64,000 nucleotides of DNA from Winogradskyella costae (lineage in GTDB: Bacteria; Bacteroidota; Bacteroidia; Flavobacteriales; Flavobacteriaceae). Numbering within the stretch: position 1 is the first letter of the stretch; every line of letters starts with the position of its first letter. The notes below the pieces were generated by a model. The model was not told where the DNA came from. It made no database searches and saw nothing but the letters and a program-made list of their open reading frames with translations. The stretch is from NCBI RefSeq assembly GCF_013403865.1, contig NZ_JABFDK010000011.1:26170-90169 (forward strand). Direction: 5' to 3'. This document shows positions 37,369 through 47,340 of the stretch, one piece after another. The position numbers were made by a program, and so were the translations under genes.

Positions 37369-37408
37369 ATAAGCATATCTTAATAATTAGGTATGCTTAT
37401 TTTTTTTA
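37369..37408 (+). terminator. hairpin terminator
   Basis: ATAAGCATA (37369-37377) pairs with TATGCTTAT (37392-37400) and runs into TTTTTTT. It follows the small membrane protein gene. Confidence 0.85.
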
Positions 37409-37521
37409 TGTTTAAATATCTATTTCAATCTATTTAACTTAAATTTGAAAGTCTCAAAAAATTAGACAAAGCCATATTGATATATGGCTTTTATATTGTT
37501 ATAATAAATTATATTGATTTT

Positions 37522-38208
37522 ATGCGAACAGAAAGCAACAGCAAACGATGGAATGAAATAAAGACAAATGACTCATGGGCGATTTTCAAAATCATGGGAG
37601 AATTTGTTAACGGATATGAAAAATTAAGTAAAATAGGTCCTTGCGTTTCTATTTTTGGATCAGCAAGAACTAAACCAGATCATAAATATTATAAATTAGC
37701 AGAAGAAGTTGCTGCTAAAATTGTAGACCAAGGGTATGGTGTTATTACAGGAGGTGGACCAGGTATTATGGAAGCCGGTAATAAAGGTGCACATATTGCA
37801 GGCGGAACTTCTGTAGGTCTAAATATAGAATTACCTTTTGAGCAGCATGATAATCCTTATATAGACTCAGACAAGAGCTTAGACTTTGATTATTTCTTTG
37901 TCCGAAAAGTAATGTTTGTAAAATACTCACAAGGCTTTGTTGTAATGCCAGGTGGTTTTGGAACTTTAGATGAGCTTTTTGAAGCTATAACATTAATTCA
38001 AACTCATAAAATAGAATCCTTTCCTATTATCTTGGTCGGAAAAGAGTTTTGGGGAGGTTTAATGGAATGGGTAAAAACAACCTTATTAGACGCAGGAAAT
38101 ATTAGCGCTAAAGATTTAGACCTTATTCACCTTGTGGATTCTGGCGATGAAGTAATTGAAATACTTAACGAGTTTTATAAAGAATATGATCTTAGTCCTA
38201 ATTTTTAG
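37522..38208 (+). CDS. LOG-family protein (TIGR00730, cytokinin-activating-type phosphoribohydrolase)
   Basis: The start is taken at ATG 37522 (MRTESNSKRWNEIKTNDSWA), 228 residues. Rossmann-like fold with the LOG signature: VSIFGSARTKPDHKYY, ITGGGPGIMEAGNKGA and catalytic PGGFGTLDELFE. The family hydrolyses nucleoside 5'-monophosphates to base and ribose-5-phosphate. The physiological nucleotide in bacteria like this one is not certain. Confidence 0.9.
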   Translation: MRTESNSKRWNEIKTNDSWAIFKIMGEFVNGYEKLSKIGPCVSIFGSARTKPDHKYYKLAEEVAAKIVDQGYGVITGGGPGIMEAGNKGAHIAGGTSVGLNIELPFEQHDNPYIDSDKSLDFDYFFVRKVMFVKYSQGFVVMPGGFGTLDELFEAITLIQTHKIESFPIILVGKEFWGGLMEWVKTTLLDAGNISAKDLDLIHLVDSGDEVIEILNEFYKEYDLSPNF

Positions 38209-38267
38209 AACAACCTTTTTTTAAATTCCATACTATAAAAAAGAAGTTTTTAGGTTTTTACACAATA

Positions 38268-38384
38268 ATGATACTCACTTTAACCGTTTATAGCCAAGAA
38301 ATGGTTAAAGTGATGTTTTACACTCTACAAAATACCCTTTTAAAAGATACAGTTCCTAATCGTTTTAATTTTATAACTCTCTAA
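38268..38384 (+). CDS. possible 38-aa secreted peptide or gene remnant
   Basis: ATG 38268 to TAA 38384. The frame upstream of this ATG reads KKKFLGFYTI, joining MILTLTVYSQ to give something very like a signal peptide ending in YSQ, but that upstream part has no normal start codon. It may be a remnant or start at a rare codon. The TAA ends at the base before the TTG start of the next gene. Confidence 0.25.
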   Translation: MILTLTVYSQEMVKVMFYTLQNTLLKDTVPNRFNFITL

Positions 38385-41225
38385 TTGAATAAGCATCTAT
38401 TTATAACAGCCCTCTTAATTATTTTTAGCCACACGATTGTAGCTCAAAATAGCATTGCCATTAATGCCGATGTAGATGTAGACTCCAAAACTATTACTAT
38501 AGAACAAACTATAGTCTACAAAAATGAAACTAACGATGTGCTCAATAGTATTTACCTCAATGATTGGAACAACAGCTACTCTACTAAATACACACCACTA
38601 GCTGAACGTTTTGAGCAAGAATTTAGCACTAAATTTCATTTAGCCAAAACCGAACAACGCGGATTTACAGTGGTGACTTCAATAAAAAACGATACTGAAA
38701 CCCCATTAAAATATGACCATTTAAAAGCACACCCAGATGTTTTAAAAGTTGATTTAGCCAACCCTTTGCAACCTGGTGCGTCTTATTCTTTACAACTTAA
38801 CTATCAACTAACAGTTCCTGATGCTACTTTTACTAATTATGGCGTGACTAAAGCCAAGGATTTCGACTTAAAATATTGGTACCTTACTCCTGCTGTATAC
38901 GATGGTGAATGGCACTATTATAGCAACAAAAACTTAGATGATTTATTTGTCCCTAAAGCAGATGTAACCCTTAATATTACCTACCCAATAAATTATAAAG
39001 CTACGTCAGAGCTCAATTTTATTAAGACTACAATAAATAAAGCACAGAACACGCAAACCACGATTCTAAGTGGAAAGGATAGAATAGATACCTATTTATC
39101 ACTGAATAAATTTCCGACGTACAATTTTGTACAGACTGATGATTTTATAATAATTTCGGATATAAAAGAAAAAGATTTACCAGATCCCGCTAAGGCATTA
39201 ATAACTGATAAAATTACGAGATATCTAACCAAACATCTTGGAACCTATCCGCATGAGCAATTATTGGTAACATCTATCGATTATCAAAAAGATCCGCTTT
39301 ACGGCCTTAATCAGTTGCCTTCTTTTTTAAGACCTTTTCCTGAAGATTTTCAATACGAATTAAAACTTCTGAAAACGGCATTAAAAAAGTATATTGATAA
39401 TATCCTTTTACTAAATCCTAGAAAAGAGCATTGGTTAAGTGAAGGACTTCAAGTGTATTATTTAATTAACTATGTCGAGGAAAATTATCCCGACATGAAA
39501 CTCTTAGGAACTTTGGCAGATGTATGGGGAATTAGAGCTTTTCATGCCGCTGATTTAGATTTTAATTTTCAATACTTCCTCTACTCTATGGAGATTGCTA
39601 GAAAAAATAGAGATCAGCCTTTAACCACATCTAAAGATTCCTTAACTAAATTCAACACTAATATTGCGGGCAAATACAAAGCGGGTGTTGGCTTAGATTA
39701 CTTAGACCAGTTTACAGACGACATAAATTTATCTAATAACATCACAGAGTTCCTGCAAACATACCAATTAAAAACAGTCTCTTTAGTCGATTTTGAAACC
39801 TTTATCAGCTCTAAAACATCTAAAGACATTCGTTGGTTTTTTACCGATTACTTAAATACTAGAAAGAAAATAGATTTTAAAATATCCTCTGTTAAGTCTA
39901 CAGAAGATTCCCTAAAATTAACTATTAAAAATAAGCGCGATAATACGATGCCTATTTCTGTTTTTAAGCTAAAAAATGATTCCGTTATTGATAAGTTATG
40001 GGTTGAAAATATAGAGGGCAAGAAAACCATTACATTACCTAAAGATAGCACAGAGACCTTTGTTTTAGATTACGATAATGTAATACCAGAATATAATCAG
40101 CGCGATAATTACAAAGTTATTAAAGGTTCTTTTCTAAACAACAAACCACTTCAGTTTAGATTATTTAAAGATATTGAAGATCCTAATTACAATCAGATTT
40201 TCTTTATGCCATTAGTAGAATTTAATAACATCTATGATGGTTTAACCTTAGGAACTAAGGTCTATAATAAAACCATATTAAGAAAGCGACTAAATTATAG
40301 ATTCTCGCCCCAATACGCTACAAAATCAAACTCACTTACTGGCTCTACGTCTGTATTTTATTCGCATAATATAGAAGACCAAAATCTATATGATATTACT
40401 TATGGGCTCTCCGCAGGTTATCAATCCTTCGCCACAGATGCTTTTTTCACTAGAATAAGACCTTCGGTTGCTTTTAGTTTTAGAAATGATTCCGATTTTA
40501 GATCCCCTCAAACGGATCAAATTATGGCTAGGTATGTTAGTATAAAACGAGAGGTAGGTCCTAATGCTACCGTCATTTTAGATGAACCCGATTATGGTGT
40601 TTTTAATTTAAGATACACACATTCTAACCCTGGTGTTATTAATTATTCAAAATTATATACTGATATTCAGATCGCTGACAAATTCAGTAAAATCGCATTC
40701 AATTATGAATTTAGAAAACTCACTCAAAGTAACCGAAATATTAACTTTAGGTTTTTTGCTGGGGTTTTCTTAGACAACAACTCTGACCCCAATTCTAATT
40801 ATTTTAGTTTTGCTTTAGATAGACCAGAAGATTACTTATTTGATTTTAATTACTTGGGACGCTCAGAGGACTCAGGGATTTTTAGTCAACAAATTATTAT
40901 TGCAGAAGGTGGTTTTAAATCTAAGTTAGAAACAGACTTCGCCAACCAATGGATGACAACCGCTAATTTCAGTACCTCCATTTGGAGATATATACAGGCT
41001 TATGGTGACGTTGGATTGGTAAAAAACAAGCATAATAGCGCCAAATTTGTCTATGATTCTGGTATTCGATTATCTCTTGTAGAAGATTATTTTGAAATAT
41101 TCTTTCCAATATATTCCAACCTTGGCTGGGAAATTGCCGAGCAAGATTACGACCAGCGTATTCGCTTTATGTTTTCTGTTGACCCACAAGTTTTACTCGG
41201 TCTATTTAGACGGAAATGGTATTAG
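38385..41225 (+). CDS. M1-peptidase-like protein lacking HExxH, with C-terminal outer-membrane beta-barrel
   Basis: 946 residues; the start is a TTG followed by a signal peptide (MNKHLFITALLIIFSHTIVAQ). Residues about 22-220 resemble the beta-saddle of M1 aminopeptidases (INADVDVDSKTITIEQTIVY; YLTPAVYDGEWHYYSNKNLD). The second zinc-ligand helix is recognisable (EHWLSEGLQVYYLINYVEEN), but the HExxH that should lie about 18 residues earlier is replaced by TALKKYIDN, so zinc proteolysis is unlikely. From about residue 600 alternating aromatic beta strands (FSPQYATKSNSLTGSTSVFY ... IRFMFSVDPQVLLGLFRRKWY) suggest an outer-membrane barrel. It probably acts as a surface or periplasmic scaffold rather than a peptidase. 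Confidence 0.75.
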   Translation: MNKHLFITALLIIFSHTIVAQNSIAINADVDVDSKTITIEQTIVYKNETNDVLNSIYLNDWNNSYSTKYTPLAERFEQEFSTKFHLAKTEQRGFTVVTSIKNDTETPLKYDHLKAHPDVLKVDLANPLQPGASYSLQLNYQLTVPDATFTNYGVTKAKDFDLKYWYLTPAVYDGEWHYYSNKNLDDLFVPKADVTLNITYPINYKATSELNFIKTTINKAQNTQTTILSGKDRIDTYLSLNKFPTYNFVQTDDFIIISDIKEKDLPDPAKALITDKITRYLTKHLGTYPHEQLLVTSIDYQKDPLYGLNQLPSFLRPFPEDFQYELKLLKTALKKYIDNILLLNPRKEHWLSEGLQVYYLINYVEENYPDMKLLGTLADVWGIRAFHAADLDFNFQYFLYSMEIARKNRDQPLTTSKDSLTKFNTNIAGKYKAGVGLDYLDQFTDDINLSNNITEFLQTYQLKTVSLVDFETFISSKTSKDIRWFFTDYLNTRKKIDFKISSVKSTEDSLKLTIKNKRDNTMPISVFKLKNDSVIDKLWVENIEGKKTITLPKDSTETFVLDYDNVIPEYNQRDNYKVIKGSFLNNKPLQFRLFKDIEDPNYNQIFFMPLVEFNNIYDGLTLGTKVYNKTILRKRLNYRFSPQYATKSNSLTGSTSVFYSHNIEDQNLYDITYGLSAGYQSFATDAFFTRIRPSVAFSFRNDSDFRSPQTDQIMARYVSIKREVGPNATVILDEPDYGVFNLRYTHSNPGVINYSKLYTDIQIADKFSKIAFNYEFRKLTQSNRNINFRFFAGVFLDNNSDPNSNYFSFALDRPEDYLFDFNYLGRSEDSGIFSQQIIIAEGGFKSKLETDFANQWMTTANFSTSIWRYIQAYGDVGLVKNKHNSAKFVYDSGIRLSLVEDYFEIFFPIYSNLGWEIAEQDYDQRIRFMFSVDPQVLLGLFRRKWY

Positions 41226-41327
41226 GGAATTCTTATTGAAAAGTTAAAATAATTGATTAATTTAAGCTATTATCAGCAATAAAGCGATTTCGTTGAGAAT
41301 ATCACAAAACTATAACGCTGCTCACTG

Positions 41328-41359
41328 TTGCATAAAATTTTAAAATTTTGTACTTTCGC
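41328..41359 (+). promoter_or_regulatory. promoter of the E1 dehydrogenase gene
   Basis: TTG (41328-41330), 20-bp spacer, TACTTTCG (41351-41358), close to the Bacteroidota pattern TTTG-N19/20-TAnnTTTG. It lies 21 bp before the ATG. Confidence 0.5.
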
Positions 41360-41379
41360 AAGACTTAAACAGTGACTAC

Positions 41380-43791
41380 ATGAAGACGGATCCCAACACC
41401 AAAACAGAAATTACTTTTGACGATTTTAAAACCGAAGTTTTAAACGACTATAAACTTGCTGTAACCAGCCGAGAATGTAGTTTGCTTGGTCGTAGAGAAG
41501 TTTTAACTGGAAAAGCCAAGTTTGGTATTTTTGGTGATGGAAAAGAAATCCCTCAAATCGCTTGGGCAAAAGCCTTTAAAAATGGAGATTTTAGATCTGG
41601 GTATTATAGAGATCAAACCTTTATGATGGCTATCGGCGAACTGACCATAGAGCAATTTTTTGCAGGTCTATACGCTAATACAGATATAAAAGAAGAACCG
41701 ATGTCTGCTGGGCGCCAAATGGGAGGTCACTTTGCAACGCATAGCTTAGACGAAAATGGTCAGTGGAAAAACCTGACGGAACAAAAAAATTCTAGTTCAG
41801 ATATTTCTCCAACCGCAGGACAAATGCCTAGACTTTTAGGTCTAGCACAAGCTTCTAAAATTTATCGAGAAGTTAAAGGCATTGATACTACATTGTTTTC
41901 AAATGAAGGAAACGAAATTGCATGGGGAACCATTGGTAATGCGAGTACAAGTGAAGGCCTGTTTTTTGAAACCATTAATGCTGCAGGTGTCTTACAGGTA
42001 CCAATGGTAATTAGTATCTGGGATGATAATTACGGAATTTCTGTGCATGCCAGGCATCAAACAACCAAAGAAAATATTTCAGAGATATTAAAAGGTTTTC
42101 AGCGTGAAGAAGACCAAAAAGGTTACGAAATTTTTAGAGTTGACGGTTGGAATTATCCGCAATTAATCGATACGTATCAACGTGCTGCTAAGATTTCGAG
42201 GAACGAACATGTACCTGTAATGATACACGTTCAAGAATTAACACAACCGCAAGGCCATTCTACTTCTGGATCTCATGAACGTTATAAAAATAAAGAACGT
42301 TTAGCATGGGAGGCAGAATACGATTGTAATGTGCAGATGCGTCTTTGGATTATTGAAAACAATATTGCTACAGACGAAGAACTAACAGCTGTAGAACGCA
42401 CAATTAAGAAAGCCGTTAGAGAAGGTAAAAAAGCAGCTTGGGGAGCTTGTATAAACCCCATTATAGCTGAACGCAAAGAGGCACTTGTGTTGTTAGAACA
42501 GTTAGCTGCATCAAGTTCGAATGGAGTATTTATTACTAAGCTAAAAAACGAATTAGAAGGTTTTGACGAACCTCTACGACGCAATATACTTACAGCGACT
42601 AGAAAAGCATTACGATATGTTGTTTCTGAATCATCTTCAGAAAAAATAGCGCTTCAAAATTGGATTACAAATTATATTAATACCATTCAACCTAAATACA
42701 GTTCGCATTTACACAGCGAATCACAACAAAGTGCTTTTAACCAAGCTGAAATTCTTCCAACTTATGATGTCAATGCTGAAGAAGTTGATGGACGTGTGGT
42801 TTTACGAGAAAATTTCGATGCTATATTAAGTAATTACCCAGAAGCTTTAATTTTTGGAGAAGATGCTGGTTATATTGGTGATGTTAATCAAGGTTTAGAA
42901 GGACTTCAAGAAAAACATGGAGAACTTAGAGTCTCAGATACGGGGATTAGAGAAGCGACGATTATAGGTCAGGGTATAGGAATGGCTATGCGTGGTTTAA
43001 GACCTATTGCAGAGATTCAGTATTTGGATTACATAATGTACGCCCTTCAAATTATGAGCGATGATTTAGCTACAGTTCAATACAGAACTAAAGGACGCCA
43101 AAAAGCCCCTTTAATTGTAAGAACCCGTGGTCATAGACTAGAAGGTATTTGGCATTCTGGCTCACAAATGGGAGGTGTTCTTAATCTAATAAGAGGTATT
43201 CATGTTTTAGTACCAAGAAACATGACTAAAGCTGCTGGTTTTTATAATACGTTATTAGAAAGCGATGAACCTGCTTTAGTTGTAGAGTGCTTAAATGGTT
43301 ACCGATTAAAAGAAAAATTACCAAATAACATAGGTAACTTCAAAACACCAATCGGAGTTGTAGAAACTATTAGAGAAGGTGACGACATTACACTTATATC
43401 TTACGGTTCAACATTACGTTTGGTAGAAAAAGCTGCAAAAGAATTGCAAGTAGTTGGTATTGATGCAGAAATTATAGATATACAATCGCTGTTACCTTTT
43501 GATATAAATCACGATATCGTAAAAAGTATTGCCAAAACCAACCGTGTTATGGTGATTGATGAAGATGTAAAAGGTGGTGCTTCGGCTTATATTCTCAACG
43601 AAATTTTAAATACGCAAGGTGCATTTCAGTATTTAGATAGCACACCCAAAACATTAGCTGCAAAACCACACCGCCCAGCTTACGGTACTGATGGCGACTA
43701 TTTTTCGAAACCGTCTGCCGAAGATATTTTTGAAGCGATTTATGACGTAATGCACGAGTTGAGTCCTGCTGACTATCCAAAATTACGATAG
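41380..43791 (+). CDS. fused alpha/beta 2-oxoacid dehydrogenase E1 (branched-chain type)
   Basis: 803 residues. The N-terminal ~430 residues are an E1 alpha subunit with the thiamin diphosphate region (WGTIGNASTSEGLFFETINA ... SIWDDNYGISVH) and HVQELTQPQGHSTSGSHERY. The C-terminal ~340 residues are an E1 beta subunit/transketolase domain (LIFGEDAGYIGDVNQG, MAMRGLRPIAEIQYLDYIMY, and a C-terminal domain with VMVIDEDVKGGASAY). Such fusions are standard in Flavobacteriia for the E1 of the branched-chain or 2-oxoacid dehydrogenase complex. It decarboxylates the 2-oxoacid and acylates E2 lipoyl groups; E2/E3 are not adjacent. A terminator follows. Confidence 0.9.
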   Translation: MKTDPNTKTEITFDDFKTEVLNDYKLAVTSRECSLLGRREVLTGKAKFGIFGDGKEIPQIAWAKAFKNGDFRSGYYRDQTFMMAIGELTIEQFFAGLYANTDIKEEPMSAGRQMGGHFATHSLDENGQWKNLTEQKNSSSDISPTAGQMPRLLGLAQASKIYREVKGIDTTLFSNEGNEIAWGTIGNASTSEGLFFETINAAGVLQVPMVISIWDDNYGISVHARHQTTKENISEILKGFQREEDQKGYEIFRVDGWNYPQLIDTYQRAAKISRNEHVPVMIHVQELTQPQGHSTSGSHERYKNKERLAWEAEYDCNVQMRLWIIENNIATDEELTAVERTIKKAVREGKKAAWGACINPIIAERKEALVLLEQLAASSSNGVFITKLKNELEGFDEPLRRNILTATRKALRYVVSESSSEKIALQNWITNYINTIQPKYSSHLHSESQQSAFNQAEILPTYDVNAEEVDGRVVLRENFDAILSNYPEALIFGEDAGYIGDVNQGLEGLQEKHGELRVSDTGIREATIIGQGIGMAMRGLRPIAEIQYLDYIMYALQIMSDDLATVQYRTKGRQKAPLIVRTRGHRLEGIWHSGSQMGGVLNLIRGIHVLVPRNMTKAAGFYNTLLESDEPALVVECLNGYRLKEKLPNNIGNFKTPIGVVETIREGDDITLISYGSTLRLVEKAAKELQVVGIDAEIIDIQSLLPFDINHDIVKSIAKTNRVMVIDEDVKGGASAYILNEILNTQGAFQYLDSTPKTLAAKPHRPAYGTDGDYFSKPSAEDIFEAIYDVMHELSPADYPKLR

Positions 43792-43816
43792 AAACAATTT
43801 TAATCGTACAAAACAT

Positions 43817-43857
43817 AAAAAAGCAGTTAATTATCTTATATAATTAGCTGCTTTTAG
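43817..43857 (+). terminator. hairpin terminator
   Basis: AAAAGCAGTTAATTAT, CTTAT loop, ATAATTAGCTGCTTTTAG: a long stem with one mismatch, followed by TTT, directly after the E1 gene. Confidence 0.75.
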
Positions 43858-43908
43858 TTTTACATTGGTTTCATGTACAACTACAACGAAAAGTCTTAAA
43901 TTTATAGC

Positions 43909-44385
43909 ATGAAGATTGAATCGATCGTTACCATTAAAAAAGAACTAAAACACCTTTCTCAAGAGGAGCTATTAGAACTTTGTTTGCGCTTAGGTAAATT
44001 CAAAAAAGAAAACAAGGCACTACTTACCTATCTATTATTTGAATCTCATGATGAGGATGGCTATATCACAAGCGTAAAGGCGAGTTTAGATACTCTGTTT
44101 GAAGGTATTAATACGGATAGTTATTTCTATATGAAGAAAACAATACGGAAGATCCTTAGAGAGATTCGTGTGTATAGCCGTTATTCATTAAAAAAAACTA
44201 CAGAAGTGGAACTCCTACTCTACTTTTGTGAGCAAATGAATGAATTAAAACCCTCTATTCATAGAAATGTGACATTGAGTAATCTTTATGAACGCCAGGT
44301 TCTTTCTGTTAAGAAAAAGATTAAAGTGTTGCACGAAGATTTACAGTATGATTATAATTTGCAATTAGAAGAATTAGAACATTAA
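43909..44385 (+). CDS. conserved helical protein, unknown function
   Basis: 158 residues, all-helical and charged (MKIESIVTIKKELKHLSQEE; YFYMKKTIRKILREIRVYSR). No signal peptide, TM helix or known motif. The gap after it (44386-44543) holds GCGC-rich short repeats but no gene. Confidence 0.7.
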   Translation: MKIESIVTIKKELKHLSQEELLELCLRLGKFKKENKALLTYLLFESHDEDGYITSVKASLDTLFEGINTDSYFYMKKTIRKILREIRVYSRYSLKKTTEVELLLYFCEQMNELKPSIHRNVTLSNLYERQVLSVKKKIKVLHEDLQYDYNLQLEELEH

Positions 44386-44543
44386 ATACTCATAGGCGCA
44401 GCATTGTGTTCGTGATTAAGATAATTATTTCGCAGCGCCATAAGGCGATAAGGCGTATCTATAGACAATAAGCAAATGCGAATTACCTAACCTGTGACTG
44501 CGACTAAAAACTGTAAACCCAACACTGCCAACTAACCATTAAT

Positions 44544-45701
44544 TTACTGCTTCTTAGTCTTTTTACTCCCCTCATACATTTCGTACTTCACCAAACGCGC
44601 TTCAAGCTTCGCATTAAAGACTTTTATCTTTCTAGAGGGTCTTAATCCCACAAATTTTAAAGCCTCGAGGTTAGAGGTAATTAACCAGGCATTGGTATTT
44701 GGATAGCCATGTTTTAACGTTGAGCCAATATTACCGTAAAACTCTTCTACATTTAAATTCTCTAAACGTTCACCATATGGTGGATTAAAAACCATATGCA
44801 ATTTTTCATCACCCGATTTTTGAGTTTTGAAGAAATCTTCATGCTGAATATGCACAAACTCATCTAAATGTGCATTTTTAATATTCTCTTTCGCTTTAAC
44901 AATTGCCGAAGGAGATTTATCATAACCCATTATTTTATGATGAAAATCGCGTGTTTTCTTCAATAAGGATTCTTCAATTTTTTCGAATAAATCAACATCC
45001 CAGTCTTCCCAACGTTCAAAGCCAAATTCCTTTCGCATTAAGTTAGGAGGAATATTACAAGCAATCATAGCTGCTTCTGCCAACATGGTTCCACTACCAC
45101 ACATTGGATCCATAAAATCAGACTGACCATCCCAACCACTCATCATAATTAAACCAGCAGCTAAAACTTCATTTATTGGCGCAATATTAGTAGCTGTTTT
45201 ATAACCACGTCTATGCAATGATTCGCCAGACGTATCCAAAGAAATCGTACAAAGTTGTCTATCGATATGTACATTAATTTTTAAATCTGGAAAACGTAAA
45301 TCCACATCGGGACGCACGCCACCATTTTCTCGAAATCTGTCTACTATGGCATCCTTAGTTTTTAAAGCGGTGTATAACGAATGCGTAAAGACACTGTTAT
45401 GCACTGTGGCATCTACAGCCAATGAACCCGTAGGTTTTAAATAATCTTCCCACTTCATTTTCTTTACATTTTTGTAAAGATCCTCTTCTTTGTTCACTCT
45501 AAAAGAATGAATAGGTTTCAGAATTTTTATGGCAGTTCTAAGTCCAAGGTTAGCTTTATACATAAAACCTTTATCACCTTCAAAACTTACATTCCGTATT
45601 CCTTTCTCCACTTTCATGGCACCGAGTTGTGTAAGTTCCTTTGCTAAAATATCTTCGAAGCCAAATAGTGTTTTGGCTAACATCTTGTAATTATCTTCCA
45701 T
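44544..45701 (-). CDS. THUMP-domain 23S rRNA N2-guanine methyltransferase (RlmL N-half type)
   Basis: 385 residues from ATG 45701 (MEDNYKMLAKTLFGFEDILA). An N-terminal ferredoxin-like/THUMP domain (ELTQLGAMKVEKGIRNVSFE, KKMKWEDYLKPTG) is followed by a class I methyltransferase with SAM motif DFMDPMCGSGTMLAEAAMIA and catalytic NPPYGERL. It resembles the N-terminal (RlmL) half of RlmKL. It should methylate a guanine of 23S rRNA; the position is inferred (G2445 in E. coli). Confidence 0.9.
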   Translation of the reverse strand: MEDNYKMLAKTLFGFEDILAKELTQLGAMKVEKGIRNVSFEGDKGFMYKANLGLRTAIKILKPIHSFRVNKEEDLYKNVKKMKWEDYLKPTGSLAVDATVHNSVFTHSLYTALKTKDAIVDRFRENGGVRPDVDLRFPDLKINVHIDRQLCTISLDTSGESLHRRGYKTATNIAPINEVLAAGLIMMSGWDGQSDFMDPMCGSGTMLAEAAMIACNIPPNLMRKEFGFERWEDWDVDLFEKIEESLLKKTRDFHHKIMGYDKSPSAIVKAKENIKNAHLDEFVHIQHEDFFKTQKSGDEKLHMVFNPPYGERLENLNVEEFYGNIGSTLKHGYPNTNAWLITSNLEALKFVGLRPSRKIKVFNAKLEARLVKYEMYEGSKKTKKQ

Positions 45702-45902
45702 AAGTTCCGTCAAATAGATTGCAAAAATACAGTATTTTTGCAGCATGACATCCTAAAATTTTGATAGGACGCCTCATTACGAAATTTTAAGACTAAGTTC
45801 GCTCGGTTTTTTATTGATAATGAGAATCTCTGGTTCGTCGTGCTTGTAATGACAACTAATTATTTTAACTAAAACGACTCCTACTTTTATTAGGATACAA
45901 AC

Positions 45903-46634
45903 ATGAGTAAAGCAGCAAAACAATGGTACGCATCGTGGTTTGACACCCCTTACTACCACATCTTATACAAAGATAGAGATTACACCGAGGCTCAAGACTT
46001 CATGGATAATCTAACCAACTATCTCAATATTCCTGAACACGGCAAAATTCTAGATTTAGCATGTGGAAAAGGTAGACACTCCGTATATCTAAATTCTTTA
46101 GGCTATAATGTTACAGGGGCCGATTTATCAGAACAAAGTATTGCGCATGCCAAGCAATTTGCAAATGAAACATTACGGTTTGATGTACATGATATGAGCA
46201 AGCCTTATCCTGATACGTTCGATGCCGTTTTTAATTTATTCACCAGTTTTGGTTATTTTGAGGATGAGAAATGTAACCTCGAAACTATTAAATCTATTCA
46301 GTTAGAATTAAACGAGTTTGGATTTGGCGTTATTGATTTTATGAATACAAATAATGTAATTGACAATTTAATTCCTGAGGATGTCAAAACCGTTGAAGGT
46401 ATTGATTTTCATCAAAAACGATCAGTTAAGGATGGTTATATCGTAAAAGACATAAATTTTGAAGCCGATGGTGAACATTTCGAATTTCAGGAACGTGTTA
46501 AAGCCTTTACACTAAAAGATTTTGAGACACTCTTTGAAAAAGCCGGAGTGCATTTGTTAGATGTTTTTGGTGATTATAAATTGCATAAATATCATGCTAA
46601 AACATCAGAACGCATGATTATGATTTTTAAGTAA
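45903..46634 (+). CDS. class I SAM-dependent methyltransferase
   Basis: 243 residues. SAM-binding motif I ILDLACGKGRHSVYLNSLG, followed by GADLSEQSIAHAKQFA (acidic motif II) and DVHDMSKPYPDTFDAVFNLF. Methyltransferase_25-like. Substrate unknown. A ZIP transporter follows after 5 bp, suggesting co-transcription without a clear functional link. Confidence 0.88.
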   Translation: MSKAAKQWYASWFDTPYYHILYKDRDYTEAQDFMDNLTNYLNIPEHGKILDLACGKGRHSVYLNSLGYNVTGADLSEQSIAHAKQFANETLRFDVHDMSKPYPDTFDAVFNLFTSFGYFEDEKCNLETIKSIQLELNEFGFGVIDFMNTNNVIDNLIPEDVKTVEGIDFHQKRSVKDGYIVKDINFEADGEHFEFQERVKAFTLKDFETLFEKAGVHLLDVFGDYKLHKYHAKTSERMIMIFK

Positions 46635-46639
46635 ACTGC

Positions 46640-47314
46640 ATGAATAGTTATTTGTTACCATTACTTGCCGTTATTATAGGTATTGTTGTTGCTTTACTTA
46701 CCAAAAAGCAAAAGTCTATATACACTAAATTGCTTTTGTCTTTTAGTGGAGCCTTTCTATTAGCCTTAACGTTTTTTGATTTATTACCAGAAGTTTACGA
46801 ACACATAGACGCTAAGCTTACAGGCTTGTATATAATGTGTGGTATTTTGCTTCAAATCATTCTAGAATTCTTTTCTAAAGGAGCAGAGCATGGCCACGTC
46901 CATATCCATAAAGAGGATACCGAGTTTCCTTGGTTACTCTTTATAAGTCTTTGTATACATAGCTTTTTAGAAGGCTTCCCCATTCACCAACATAACGATA
47001 TGGTTTATGGTGTTTTAATTCATAAAATCCCTATTGCTATATTAATTACGACCTTTTTATTGAAGTCTAGTTATAACAAAGTACAGATTATAGGTTTCTT
47101 AATAGTTTTTGCTGCGATGACACCTTTAGGGACATTTATTTCTAATCACTCTAGCTTTACGGCTAACTATATAGACGTCATTAATGCCGTTGTAATTGGT
47201 ATATTTTTACATATTTCTACAACCATATTATTTGAATCTGGAGAAGGTCATAAGTTTAATTTATCTAAGTTAGTTGCTATCATATTAGGCATTTCGATTG
47301 CTTATATGATATAA
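46640..47314 (+). CDS. ZIP-family divalent metal transporter
   Basis: 224 residues, about seven hydrophobic helices. A His-rich loop EHGHVHIHKED, the TM4 motif CIHSFLEGFPIHQHND and the TM5 motif HKIPIAILITTFLL, with metal ligands H, E and H in place, are ZIP hallmarks. It imports Zn or Fe across the inner membrane. It is 5 bp after the methyltransferase and 26 bp before the DUF4268 gene. Confidence 0.88.
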   Translation: MNSYLLPLLAVIIGIVVALLTKKQKSIYTKLLLSFSGAFLLALTFFDLLPEVYEHIDAKLTGLYIMCGILLQIILEFFSKGAEHGHVHIHKEDTEFPWLLFISLCIHSFLEGFPIHQHNDMVYGVLIHKIPIAILITTFLLKSSYNKVQIIGFLIVFAAMTPLGTFISNHSSFTANYIDVINAVVIGIFLHISTTILFESGEGHKFNLSKLVAIILGISIAYMI

Positions 47315-47340
47315 AAAAAAGACTATTTTAATGCTTACCT

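Noticed and set aside
44386..44543. GC-rich words and GCCAACTAACCATTAATT resembling the right half of the cassette spacers
   Set aside because: No hairpin, no paired flanks and the wrong position relative to genes; treated as chance similarity.
45777..45959. Minus-strand open frame between the two methyltransferase genes
   Set aside because: It overlaps the start of the well-supported methyltransferase at 45903 and has no family resemblance.
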